Positions 47,175 to 60,000 of a stretch of 64,000 bases of DNA are shown here, piece after piece; position 1 is the first letter of the stretch, and every line of letters begins with the position of its first letter. Under the pieces are notes generated by a model. That model was not told where the DNA came from and did no database searches. It worked only from the letters and a program-made list of their open reading frames with translations. This stretch comes from Linyphia triangularis (taxonomy: Eukaryota; Arthropoda; Arachnida; Araneae; Linyphiidae), in assembly GCA_963978545.1 (NCBI GenBank), contig OZ021727.1, positions 14,396,743-14,460,742 on the forward strand, read 5' to 3'. The translations under genes and the position numbers were made by a program.

Positions 47175-47432
47175 ACTCAGTGGCGTGACAGCCCGTGTGG
47201 ACCAAGGTCTGCTGGGCCCAGCTCAGCTTTCTTGACTGTGGCATTTGTGTGTCACATAGCAGATGTTCCGGTCAGATGGTCATTCTGACCCCGAACCCCA
47301 GTGTTTAGATCCCAAGCATGCATGGTCCTCCTCAGTTTATTTCTTTCAGGTATAAACAGCAAAGTCAACCTTTCCCAGTTCGCGAATCAAACCATGGACC
47401 TGTGGCATACAGTGCGGTGCGCTAATCACTAA
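47175..47432 (-). mobile_element. tRNA-derived SINE inside hAT
   Basis: Read on the minus strand, it begins with a pol III A-box-like TAGTGATTAGCG (47420-47431) and a B-box-like GGTTTGATTCGCG (47381-47393), spaced as in a tRNA. About 200 bp of unrelated body follows, ending GGGCTGTCACGCCACTGAG. GC content is well above its surroundings. Ends are approximate and I see no clear target duplication, so it may be old or trimmed. Confidence 0.68.
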
Positions 47433-47504
47433 TTATAATTTACTTGATACTTCATATCATGACCATTTTTTTCGTATAGCATATCGTATAAATATCGTTT
47501 TTAG

Positions 47505-47612
47505 TATATAGACCGAATATCCGGCCGGATATCCGGTGAAATCCGTTTCGGATATCCGTATCCGGTAGACATGGTACCCCGGATATCCGAAATCCGGTAT
47601 CCGGCAAAACTC
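47505..47612. repeat. Right subterminal repeat cluster of hAT
   Basis: Repeated GAATATCCGG, GGATATCCGG, GGATATCCG and ATCCGGTATCC motifs mirror those at the left end. Confidence 0.75.
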
Positions 47613-47614
47613 AC

Positions 47615-47630
47615 ATCCGTTCCATCCCTA
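47615..47630 (-). repeat. Right terminal inverted repeat of hAT
   Basis: ATCCGTTCCATCCCTA, perfect inverse complement of 45617-45632. Confidence 0.93.
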
Positions 47631-47638
47631 ATATTCAC
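47631..47638. other. 8-bp target-site duplication of hAT element, right (ATATTCAC)
   Basis: Exact repeat of 45609-45616. Satellite continues in phase as AAACAAAAATAAG. Confidence 0.92.
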
Positions 47639-47924
47639 AAACAAAAATAAGAAAAGGAAAGCATTTGAGCCTATTTCCCAAATTGAAAATACACGGGGAG
47701 ACGATGTTCAATGAATTATTGTCCAAAAAGTAAAATTTTCAAAATTTTTTTATTATGAAAAAATTGAAGCTAGTATATAGAAGAATCTCCAATTACAATT
47801 TTATAACACTCAGAAAATATTAATAGGTTTAAAATTTGGTCCCAAAAAGTGCACGATCAAAATTTTTCGTCTTCAATTTTCCACATGTTAATCATACGGA
47901 AAACTTCAAATTTCTTCATTTTAG

Positions 47925-48570
47925 AATTCTTCCAAATGTTTTAGACACAGGGTTATTGAAAAAATCACCCGAGTTGATTTCCGGAGGCAAATCGTCACAT
48001 ATTCGCAAACAAAATAAGAAAAGGAAAGCATTTGAGCCTATTTCAAATATTGAAAATACACGGGGGGACGATGTTCAATGAATTATTGTCCAAAAAGTAA
48101 AATTTTCAAAATTTTTTTATTCTGGAGAAATTGAAGCTAGTATATAGTAGAATCTCCAATTACAATTTTATAACACTAAGAAAATATTAATGTGTTCAAA
48201 AGTTTTCCCAAAAAGTGCACGTCCAAAATTTTTCGTCTTTAATTTTCCACATGTTAATCGTACGGAAAACTTCAAATTTCTTAATTTTCGAATTCTTTCA
48301 ATTTTTTTAGACCCAGGGTTATTGAAAAATTTCCCCGAGTTGAATTCCGCAGTCAAATCGTCACATATTCGCAACCAAAATAAGAAAAGAAAAGCATTTG
48401 TGCCTATTTCAAAAATTGAAAATATACGGGGGGACGATGTTCAATGAATTATTGTACAAAAAGTAAAATTTTCACATTTTTTTTTACTATGAAAAAATTG
48501 AAGCTAGTATATAGAAGAATCTCCAATTCCAATTTTATAACACTCAGAAAATATTAAGTTGTTCAAAAAT
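47925..48570 (+). repeat. Block duplicated from 37800-38460 across both insertions
   Basis: Shares TTCCAAATGTTTTAGACACAGG, CACTAAGAAAATATTAATG and AGTTTTCCCAAAAAG with 37800-38460. The raw offset is about 10,111 bp. After subtracting Copia 2 and the hAT element with their duplications it is about 3,302 bp, or nine units. Confidence 0.72.
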
Positions 48571-49284
48571 TGGCCCCAAAAAGTGCACGATCAAAATTTT
48601 TCGTCTCTAATTTTTCCACATGTTAATCGTACGGAAAACTTCAAAATTCTTCATTTTCGAAATCTTTCAATTTTTTTAGACCCAGGGTTATTGATAAAAT
48701 AAGCCGACTCGAATTCCGTATTGAAATCGTCACATATTCACAACCAAAAATAAGAAAAGGAAAGCATTTGAGCCTATTTCCCAAATTGAAAATACACGGG
48801 GAGACGATGTTCAATGAATTATTGTCCAAAAAGTAAAATTTTCAAAATTTTTTTATTATGAAAATATTGAAGCTAGTATATAGAAGAATCTCCAATTCCA
48901 ATTTTATAACACTCAGAAAATATTAATAGGTTCAAAATTTGGTCCCAAAAAGTGCACGATCAAAATTTTTCGTCTTCAATTTTCCACATGTTAATCGTAC
49001 GGAAAACATCAAATTTCTTAATTTTAGAATTCTTCCAATTTTTTTAGACCCACAGATTATTGAAAAAATCTCACTAGTTGATTTCCGGAGGCAAATCGTC
49101 ACATATTCGCAACAAAAATTAGAAAAAGAAATCATTTGTGCCTATTTCAAAAATTGAAAATACACGGGGGGACGATGTTCAATGAATTATTGTCCAAAAA
49201 GTAAAATTTTCAAATTTTTTTTACTATGAAAAAATTGAAGCTAGTATATAGAAGAATCTCCAATTCCAATTTTGTAACACTCAG

Positions 49285-50270
49285 AAAATATTAAGTGGTT
49301 CGAAAGTTGGTCCCTAAAAGTGCACGACCAAAATTTTTCGTCTTTAATTTTCCACATGTTAATCTTACGGAAAACTTCAAATTCCATCATTTTCGAATTC
49401 TTTCAAATTCTTTAGACCCCGGGTTATTGATAAAATAAGCCAACTCGAATTCCGGAGTCAAATCATCACATATTCACAAACAAAAATAAGAAAAGGAAAG
49501 CATTTGAGCCTATTTCCCAAATTGAAAATACACGGGGAGACGATGTTCAATGAATTATTGTCCAAAAAGTAAAATTTTCAAAATTTTTTTATTATGAAAA
49601 AATTGAAGCTAGTATATAAAAGAATCTCCAATTACAATTTTATAACACTCAGAAAATATTGAGTGGTTCAAAAATTGGTCCCAAAAAGTGCACGATCAAA
49701 ATTTTTCGTCTTCAATTTTCCACATGTTAATCATACGGAAAACTTCAAATTTCTTCATTTTAGAATTCTTCCAAATGTTTTAGACCCTGGGTTATTGAAA
49801 AATTCCCCCGAGTCGAATTCCGCAGTCAAATCGTCACATATTCGCAACCAAAATAAGAAAAGGAAAGCATTTGAGCCTATTTCAGAAATTGAAAATACAC
49901 GGGGGGACGATGTTCAATGAATTATTGTCCAAAAAGTAAAATTTTCAAATTTTTTTTACTATGAAAAAATTGAAGCTAGTATATAGCAGAATTACCAGTT
50001 CCAATTTTATAACACTCAGAAAATATTAAGTGGTTTAAAAGTTGGTACCAAAAAGTGCACGATTAAAATTTTTCGTCTTCAATTTTAAACATGTTAATCG
50101 TACGGAAAACTTCAAATTTCTTCATTTTAGAATTCTTCTAATTTTTTTAGACACATTGTTATTGAAAAAATCACCTGACTCGAATTCCGGAGTCCAATCG
50201 TCACATATTCACAACAAAAATAAGAAAAGGAAAGCATTTGGGCCTATTTCCCAAATTGAAAATACACGGG
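49285..50270 (+). repeat. 985-bp block, first copy of a five-unit higher-order repeat
   Basis: Nearly identical to 51118-52103 (offset 1,833 bp, five units), including GGTCCCTAAAAGTG, TTTCAAATTCTTTAGACCCC, the GCCAACTCG variant, GACCCTGGGTTATTG and TTGGTACCAAAAAGTG. The last 450 bp also recur at about 59221-59690 (offset about 25 units). Confidence 0.82.
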
Positions 50271-51117
50271 GGGGGGGACGATGTTCAATGAATTATTGTT
50301 AAAAAAGGAAAATTTTCAAAATTTTTTTATTCTAGAGAAATTGAAGCTAGTATATGGTAGAATCTCCAATTACAATTTTATAACACTCAGAAAATATTAA
50401 TGTGTTCAAAAGTTGTCCCAAAAAGTGCACGACCAAAATTTTTCGTCTATAATTTTCCACAAGTTAATCGTACGGAAAACTTCAAATTTCTTAATTTTCG
50501 AATTCTTCCAATTTTTTTAGACCCAGGGTTATTAAAAAAATCACCCGAGTAGATTTCCGGAGGCAAATCGTCACATATTCGCAACAAAAATAAAAAAAGG
50601 AAAGCATTTGGGCCTATATCCCCCATTGAAAATACACGGGGGGACAATGTTCAATGAATTATTGTTCAAAAAGTAAAATTTTCACATTTTTTTTACTATG
50701 AAAAAATTGAAGCTAGTATATAGTAGAATTTCCAATTTTATAACACTCAGAAAATATTAAGTGGTTCAAAAGTAGGTCCCAAAAAGTGCACGATCAAAAT
50801 TTTTCGTCTTCAATTTTCCACATGTTAATCATACGGAAAACTTCAAATTTCTTCATTTTAGAATTCTTCCAAATGTTTTAGACACAGGGTTATTGAAAAA
50901 ATCACCCGAGTTGATTTCCGGAGGCAAATCGTCACATATTCGCAACCAAAATAAGAAAATGAAAGCATTTGAGCCTATTTCAAAAATTGAAAATACACGG
51001 GGGGACGATGTTCAATGAATTATTGTCCAAAAAGTAAAATTTTCAAATTTTTTTTACTATGAAAAAATTGAAAATAGTATATAGCAGAATCTCCAATTCC
51101 AATTTTATAACACTCAG

Positions 51118-52103
51118 AAAATATTAAGTGGTTCGAAAGTTGGTCCCTAAAAGTGCACGACCAAAATTTTTCGTCTTTAATTTTCCACATGTTAATCTTA
51201 CGGAAAACTTCAAATTCCATCATTTTCGAATTCTTTCAAATTCTTTAGACCCCGGGTTATTGATAAAATAAGCCAACTCGAATTCCGGAGTCAAATCATC
51301 ACATATTCACAAACAAAAATAAGAAAAGGAAAGCATTTGAACCTATTTCCCAAATTGAAAATACACGGGGAGACGATGTTCAATGAATTATTGTCCAAAA
51401 AGTAAAATTTTCAAAATTTTTTTATTATGAAAAAATTGAAGCTAGTATATAAAAGAATCTCCAATTACAATTTTATAACACTCAGAAAATATTGAGTGGT
51501 TCAAAAATTGGTCCCAAAAAGTGCACGATCAAAATTTTTCGTCTTCAATTTTCCACATGTTAATCATACGGAAAACTTCAAATTTCTTCATTTTAGAATT
51601 CTTCCAAATGTTTTAGACCCTGGGTTATTGAAAAATTCCCCCGAGTCGAATTCCGCAGTCAAATCGTCACATATTCGCAACCAAAATAAGAAAAGGAAAG
51701 CATTTGAGCCTATTTCAGAAATTGAAAATACACGGGGGGACGATGTTCAATGAATTATTGTCCAAAAAGTAAAATTTTCAAATTTTTTTTACTATGAAAA
51801 AATTGAAGCTAGTATATAGCAGAATTACCAATTCCAATTTTATAACACTCAGAAAATATTAAGTGGTTTAAAAGTTGGTACCAAAAAGTGCACGATTAAA
51901 ATTTTTCGTCTTCAATTTTAAACATGTTAATCGTACGGAAAACTTCAAATTTCTTCATTTTAGAATTCTTCTAATTTTTTTAGACACATTGTTATTGAAA
52001 AAATCACCTGACTCGAATTCCGGAGTCCAATCGTCACATATTCACAACAAAAATAAGAAAAGGAAAGCATTTGGGCCTATTTCCCAAATTGAAAATACAC
52101 GGG
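51118..52103 (+). repeat. 985-bp block, second copy of a five-unit higher-order repeat
   Basis: Second copy of 49285-50270; the two diverge after the G-run at about 52103. Confidence 0.82.
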
Positions 52104-54025
52104 GGGACGATGTTCAATGAATTATTGTCCAAAAAGTAAAATTTTCAAATTTTTTTTACTATGAAAAAATTGAAGCTAGTATATAGCAGAATTACCAATT
52201 CCAATTTTATAACACTCAGAAAATATTAAGTGGTTCGAAAGTTGGTCCCAAAAAGTGCACGATCAACATTTTTCGTCTTCAATTTTCCACATGTTAATCG
52301 TACGGAAAACATCAAATTTCTTCATTTTAGAATTCTTCCAATTTTTTTAGACCCACAGATTATTGAAAAAATCACCCGAGTTGATTTCCGGAGGCAAATC
52401 GTCACATATTCGCAACAAAAATTAGAAAAGGAAAGCATTTGAGCCTATTTCCCAAATTGAAAATACACGGGGGGACAATGTTCAATGAATTAGTGTTCAA
52501 AAATGAAAATTTTCAAATTTTTTTTTACTATGAAAAAATTGAAGCTAGTATATAGTAGAATCTCCAATTACAATTTTATAACACTCAGAAAATATTAAGT
52601 GGTTCAAAAATTGGTCCCAAAAAGTGCACGATCAAAATTTTTCGTCTTCAATTTTCCACATGTTAATCATACGGAAAACTTCCAATTTCTTCATTTTAGA
52701 ATTCTTCCAAATGTTTTAGACACAGGGTTATTGAAAAAATCACCCGAGTTGAATTTCAGAGTCAAATCGTCAAATATTTGCCACAAAAATAAGAAAAGGA
52801 AAGCATTTGAGCCTATTTCCCAAATTGAAAATACACGGGGGGGACGATGTTCAATGAATTATTGTTAAAAAAGGAAAATTTTCAAAATTTTTTTATTCTG
52901 GAGAAATTGAAGCTAGTATATAATAGAATCTCCAATTACAATTTTATAACACTCAGAAAATATTAAGTGGTTCAAAAGTAGGTCTCAAAAAAGGCACGAT
53001 CAAAATTTTTCGTCTTTAATTTTCCACATGTTAATCGTACGGAAAACATCAAATTTCTTAATTTTAGAATTCTTTCAATTTTTTTAGACCCACAGATTAT
53101 TGAAAAAATCTCCCTAGTTGATTTCCGGAGGCAAATCGTCACATATTCGCAACAAAAATTAGAAAAGGAAATCATTTGTGCCTATTTCAAAAATTGAAAA
53201 TACACGGGGGGACGATGTTCAATGAATTATTGTCCAAAAAGTAAAATTTTCAAATTTTTTTTACTAAGAAAAAATTGAAGCTAGTATATAGAAGAATCTC
53301 CAATTCCAATTTTATAACACTCAGAAAATATTAAGTGGTTCGAAAGTTGGTCCCTAAAAGTGCACGACCAAAATTTTTCGTCTTTAATTTTCCACATGTT
53401 AATCTTACGGAAAACTTCAAATTCCATCATTTTCGAATTCTTTCAATTTCTTTAGACCCCGGGTAATTGATAAAATAAGCCGACTCGAATTCCGGAGTCA
53501 AATCATCACATATTCACAAACAAAAATAAGAAAAGGAAAGCATTTGAGCCTATTTCCCAAATTGAAAATACACGGGGAGACGATGTTCAATGAATTATTG
53601 TCCAAAAAGTAAAATTTTCAAAATTTTTTTATTATGAAAAAATTGAAGCTAGTATATAGAAGAATCTCCAATTACAATATTATAACACTCAGAAAATATT
53701 AATAGGTTTAAAATTTGGTCCCAAAAAGTGCACGATCAACATTTTTCGTCTTCAATTTTCCACATGTTAATCGTACGGAAAACATCAAATTTCTTCATTT
53801 TAGAATTCTTCCAATTTTTTTAGACCCAGGGTTATTAAAAAAATCACCCGAGTAGATTTCCGGAGGCAAATCGTCACATATTCGCAACAAAAATAAGAAA
53901 AGGAAAGCATTTGAGCCTATATCCCCCATTGAAAATACACGGGGGGACAATGTTCAATGAATTATTGTTCAAAAAGTAAAATTTTCACATTTTTTTTACT
54001 ATGAAAAAATTGAAGCTAGTATATA

Positions 54026-54045
54026 GTAGAATTTCCAATTTTATA
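54026..54045 (+). repeat. Satellite unit with an 11-bp internal deletion
   Basis: GTAGAATTTCCAATTTTATA replaces the usual GTAGAATCTCCAATTACAATT stretch, missing about 11 bp. The same lesion occurs at 50723, 3,303 bp upstream (nine units), so the unit was copied after the deletion. Confidence 0.75.
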
Positions 54046-55979
54046 ACACTCAGAAAATATTAAGTGGTTCAAAAGTAGGTCCCAAAAAGTGCACGATCAA
54101 AATTTTTCGTCTTCAATTTTCCACATGTTAATCATACGGAAAACTTCAAATTTCTTCATTTTAGAATTCTTCCAAATGTTTTAGACACAGGGTTATTGAA
54201 AAAATCACCCGAGTTGATTTCCGGAGGCAAATCGTCACATATTCGCAACCAAAATAAGAAAATGAAAGCATTTGAGCCTATTTCAAAAATTGAAAATACA
54301 CGGGGGGACGATGTTCAATGAATTATTGTCCAAAAAGTAAAATTTTCAAATTTTTTTTACTATGAAAAAATTGAAAATAGTATATAGCAGAATCTCCAAT
54401 TCCAATTTTATAACACTCAGAAAATATTAAGTGGTTCGAAAGTTGGTCCCAAAAAGTGCACGATAAAAATTTTTCGTCTCTAATTTTTCCACATGTTAAT
54501 CGTACGGAAAACTTCAAATTTCTTCATTTTAGAATTCTTTCAATTTTTTTAGACCCAGGGTTATTGAAAAATTCCCCCGAGTCGAATTCCGCAGTCAAAT
54601 CGTCACATATTCGCAACCAAATTTAAGAAAAGGAAAGAACTTGAGCCTATTTCCCCCATTGAAAATACACGGTGGGACCATGTTCAATGAATTATTGTTC
54701 AAAAAGTAAAATTTTTAAAATTTTTTCAGTGTTGAGAAATTGAAGCTAGTATATAGAAGGATCTCCAATTAAAATTTTAAAACACTCAGAAAATATTAAG
54801 TTGTTCAAAAATTGGCCCCAAAAAGTGCACGATCAAAATTTTTCGTCTCTAATTTTTCCACATGTTAATCGTACGGAAAACTTCAAAATTCTTCATTTTC
54901 GAAATCTTTCAATTTTTTTAGACCCAGGGTTATTGAAAAATTCCCCCGAGTCGAATTCCGCAGTCAAATCGTCACATATTTGCAATAAAAATAAGAAAAG
55001 GAAAGCATTTGAGCCTATTTCAAAAATTGAAAATACACGGAGGGACGATGTTCAATGAATTATTGTCCAAAAAGTAAAATTTTCAAATTTTTTTTACTAT
55101 GAAAAAATTGAAGCTAGTATATAGAAGAATCTCCAATTCCAATTTTATAACACTCAGAAAATATTAAGTGGTTCGAAAGTTGGTCCCAAAAAGTGCACGA
55201 TCAACATTTTTCGTCTTTAATTTTCCACATGTTAATCGTACGGAAAACTTCAAATTTCTTCATTTTAGAATTCTTCCCATTTTTTTAGACCCACAGATTA
55301 TTGAAAAAATCACCCGAGTTGATTTCCGGAGGCAAATCGTCACATATTCGCAACAAAAATAAGAAAAAGAAAGCATTTGGGCCTATATCCCCCATTGAAA
55401 ATACACGGTGGGACCATGTTCAATGAATTATTGTCCAAAAAGTAAAATTTTCAAAATTTTTTAATTATGAAAAAATTGAAGCTAGTATATTGAAGAATCT
55501 CCAATTCCAATTTTATAACACTCAGAAAATATTAAGTGGTTCAAAAGTAGGTCTCAAAAAAGGCACGATCAAAATTTTTCGTCTTTAATTTTCCACATGT
55601 TAATCGTACGGAAAACTTCAAATTTCTTCATTTTAGAATTCTTCCAATTTTTTTAGACCCCGGGTTATTGATAAAATAAGCCGACTCGAATTCCGGAGTC
55701 ATATCATCACATATTCACAACCAAAAATAAGAAAAGGAAAGCATTTGAGCCTATTTCCCCCATTGAAAATAAACGGTGGGACCATGTTCAATGAATTATT
55801 GTTCAAAAAGTAAAATTTTCAAAATTTTTTCATTGTGGAGAAATTGAAGCTAGTATATAGAAGAATCTCCAATTACAATTTTATAACACTCAGAAAATAT
55901 TAATAGGTTTAAAATTTGGTCCCAAAAAGTGCACGATCAAAATTTTTCGTCTTCAATTTTCCACATGTTAATTAAACGG

Positions 55980-57160
55980 AAAACTTCAAAATTCTTCATT
56001 TTCGAAATCTTTCAATTTTTTTAGACCCAGGGTTATTGATAAAATAAGCCGACTCGAATTCCGTATTGAAATCGTCACATATTCACAACCAAAAATAAGA
56101 AAAGGAAAGCATTTGAGCCTATTTCCCAAATTGAAAATACACGGGGAGACGATGTTCAATGAATTATTGTCCAAAAAGTAAAATTTTCAAAATTTTTTTA
56201 TTATGAAAATATTGAAGCTAGTATATAGAAGAATCTCCAATTCCAATTTTATAACACTCAGAAAATATTAAGTGGTTCGAAAGTTGGTCCCAAAAAGTGC
56301 ACGATCAACATTTTTCGTCTTCAATTTTCCACATGTTAATCGTACGGAAAACATCAAATTTCTTCATTTTAGAATTCTTCCAATTTTTTTAGACCCACAG
56401 ATTGTTGAAAAAATCACCCGAGTTGATTTCCGGAGGCAAATCGTCACATATTCGCAACAAAAATTAGAAAAGGAAGGCATTTGAGCCTATTTCCCAAATT
56501 GAAAATACACGGGGGGGATAATGTTCAATGAATTATTGTTCAAAAAGTAAAATTTTCAAAATTTTTTCATTGTGGAGAAATTGAAGCTAGTATATAGTAG
56601 AATCTCCAATTACAATTTTATAACACTCAGAAAATATTAATAGGTTCAAAATTTGGTCCCAAAAAGTGCACGATCAAAATTTTTCGTCTTCAATTTTCCA
56701 CATGTTAATCGTACGGAAAACATCAAATTTCTTAATTTTAGAATTCTTCCAATTTTTTTAGACCCACAGATTATTGAAAAAATCTCACTAGTTGATTTCC
56801 GGAGGCAAATCGTCACATATTCGCAACAAAAATTAGAAAAAGAAATCATTTGTGCCTATTTCAAAAATTGAAAATACACGGGGGGACGATGTTCAATGAA
56901 TTATTGTCCAAAAAGTAAAATTTTCAAATTTTTTTTACTATGAAAAAATTGAAGCTAGTATATAGAAGAATCTCCAATTCCAATTTTATAACACTCAGAA
57001 AATATTAAGTGGTTCGAAAGTTGGTCCCTAAAAGTGCACGACCAAAATTTTTCGTCTTTAATTTTCCACATGTTAATCTTACGGAAAACTTCAAATTCCA
57101 TCATTTTCGAATTCTTTCAATTTCTTTAGACCCCGGGTTATTGATAAAATAAGCCGACTC
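55980..57160 (+). repeat. Block duplicated from 48635-49440
   Basis: Rare variants recur with offsets of about 7,345 and 7,714 bp (20 and 21 units): CGAATTCCGTATTGAAATCG (48710 and 56055), and TCTCACTAGTTGATTTCC with AGAAAAAGAAATCATTTG (49078 and 56792). The copied block differs by one inserted unit, so one exchange is nested in another. Confidence 0.7.
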
Positions 57161-59582
57161 GAATTCCGGAGTCATATCATCACATATTCACAACCAAAAA
57201 TAAGAAAAGGAAAGCATTTGAGACTATTTCCCAAATTGAAAATACACGGGGAGACGATGTTCAATGAATTATTGTCCAAAAAGTAAAATTTTCAAAATTT
57301 TTTATTCTATAGAAATTGAAGCTAGTATATGGTAGAATTACCAATTCCAATTTTATAACACTCAGAAAATATTAAGTGGTTCAAAAGTAGGTCCCAAAAA
57401 GTGCACGATCAAAATTTTTCGTCTTCAATTTTCCACATGTTAATCATACGGAAAACTTCAAATTTCTTCATTTTAGAATTCTTCCAAATGTTTTAGACAC
57501 AGGGTTATTAAAAAAATCACCCGAGTAGATTTCCGGAGGCAAATCGTCACATATTCGCAACCAAAATAAGAAAAGAAAAGCATTTGAGCCTATTTCAAAA
57601 ATTGAAAATACACGGGGGGACGATGTTCAATGAATTATTGTCCAAAAAGTAAAATTTTCACATTTTTTTTACTATGAAAAAATTGAAGCTAGTATATAGC
57701 AGAATTAACATTTCCAATTTTATAACACTCAGAAAATATTAAGTGGTTCAAAAGTAGGTCCCAAAAAGTGCACGATCAAAATTTTTCGTCTTTAATTTTC
57801 CACATGTTAATCGTACGGAAAACATCAAATTTCTTCATTTTAGAATTCTTCCAATTTTTTTAGACCCACAGATTATTGAAAAAATCACCCGAGTTGATTT
57901 CCGGAGGCAAATCGTCACATATTCACAAAAAAAATAAGAAAAGGAAAGCATTTGGGCCTATATCCCAAATTGAAAATACACTGGGGGACGATGTTCAATG
58001 AATTATTGTCCGAAATGTAAAATTTTCAAATTTTTTTTACTATGAAAAAATTGAAAATAGTATATAGCAGAATCTCCAATTCCAATTTTATAACACTCAA
58101 AAAATATTAAGTGGTTCAAAAGTTGGTCCCAAAAAGTGCATGATCAAAATTTTTCGTCTTTAATTTTCCACATGTTAATCGTAAGGAAAACATCAAATTT
58201 CTTCATTTTAGAATTCTTCCAATTTTTTTAGACCCACAGATTATTGAAAAAATCACCCGAGTTGATTTCCGGAGGCAAATCGTCACATATTCGCAACCAA
58301 AATAAGAAAAGAAAAGCATTTGTGCCTATTTCAAAAATTGAAAATAAACGGGGGGACGATGTTCAATGAATTATTGTACAAAAAGTAAAATTTTCACATT
58401 TTTTTTACTATGAAAAAATTGAAAATAGTATATAGCAGAATCTCCAATTCCAATTTTATAACACTCAAAAAATATTAAGTGGTTCAAAAGTAGGTCCCAA
58501 AAAGTGCACGATCAAAATTTTTCGTCTTCAATTTTCCACATGTTAATCATACGGAAAACTTCAAATTTCTTCATTTTAGAATTCTTCCAAATGTTTTAGA
58601 CACAGGGTTATTGAAAAAATCACCCGAGTTGATTTCCGGAGGCAAATCGTCACATATTCGCAACCAAAATAAGAAAAGAAATGCATTTGTGCCTATTTCA
58701 AAAATTGAAAATACACGGGGGGACGATGTTCAATGAATTATTGTCCAAAAAGTAAAATTTTCACATTTTTTTTACTATGAAAAAATTGAAGCTAGTATAT
58801 AGCAGAATTAACATTTCCAATTTTATAACACTCAGAAAATATTAAGTGGTTCAAAAGTAGGTCTCAAAAAAGGCACGATCAAAATTTTTCGTCTTTAATT
58901 TTCCACATTGTAATCATACGGAAAACTTCAAATTTCTTCATTTTAGAATTCTTCCAATTTTTTTAGACCCAGGGTTATTAAAAAAATCACCCGAGTAGAT
59001 TTCCGGAGGCAAATCGTCACATATTCACAACAAAAATAAGAAAAGGAAAATATTTGTGCCTATTTCAAAAATTGAAAATACACGGGGAGACGATGTTCAA
59101 TGAATTATTGTCCAAAAAGTAAAATTTTCAAAATTTTTTTATTATGAAAAAATTGAAGCTAGTATATAGAAGAATCTCCAATTACAATTTTATAACACTC
59201 AGAAAATATTAAGTGGTTTAAAAGTTGGTCCCAAAAAGTGCACGATTAAAATTTTTCGTCTTCAATTTTAAACATGTTAATCGTACGGAAAACTTCAAAT
59301 TTCTTCATTTTAGAATTCTTCTAATTATTTTAGACACATTGTTATTGAAAAAATCACCTGACTCGAATTCCGGAGTCCAATCGTCACATATTCACAACAA
59401 AAATAAGAAAAGGAAAGCATTTGGGCCTATTTCCCAAATTGAAAATACACGGGGGGGGACGATGTTCAATGAATTATTGTTAAAAAAGGAAAATTTTCAA
59501 AATTTTTTTATTCTGGAGAAATTGAAGCTAGTATATGGTAGAATCTCCAATTATAATTTTATAACACTCAGAAAATATTAAT

Positions 59583-60000
59583 GTGTTCAAAAGTTGTCCC
59601 AAAAAGTGCACGACCAAAATTTTTCGTCTATAATTTTCCACAAGTTAATCGTACGGAAAACTTCAAATTTCTTAATTTTCGAATTCTTTCAATTTTTTTA
59701 GACCCATGGTTATTGAAAAATTTCCCCGAGTCGAATTCCGCAGTCAAATCGTCACATATTCGCAACATAATTTAAGAAAAGGAAAGAACTTGAGCCTATT
59801 TCCCCTATTGAAAATACACGGTGGGACCATGTTCAATGAATTATTGTTCAAAAAGTAAAATTTTCAAAATTTTTTCAGTGTTGAGAAATTGAAGCTAGTA
59901 TATAGAAGGATCTCCAATTAAAATTTTATAACACTCAGAAAATATTAAGTGGTTCGAAAGTTGGTCCCTAAAAGTGCACGACCAAAATTTTTCGTCTTTA
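59583..60000 (+). repeat. Block duplicated at 63612-64000
   Basis: Shares CCACAAGTTAATCG, ACCCATGGTTATTG and GTGTTGAGAAATTG with 63612-64000. The offset is 4,029 bp, close to 11 units; the second copy is cut by the window end. Confidence 0.75.

Larger units (their letters stand above)
45617..47630. mobile_element. hAT-type DNA transposon, decayed
   Basis: A 2,014-bp element bounded by perfect 16-bp terminal inverted repeats (TAGGGATGGAACGGAT) and a perfect 8-bp target duplication; this combination is diagnostic of the hAT superfamily. Both ends carry many copies of GATATCCGG-type subterminal motifs, as expected for transposase binding. The interior retains a recognisable but frameshifted BED zinc finger and no DDE/hAT dimerisation domain. 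A SINE has inserted near the right end. Base composition (GC-richer ends) is unlike the satellite. It is non-autonomous; it could be mobilised only by a related transposase. Confidence 0.92.
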
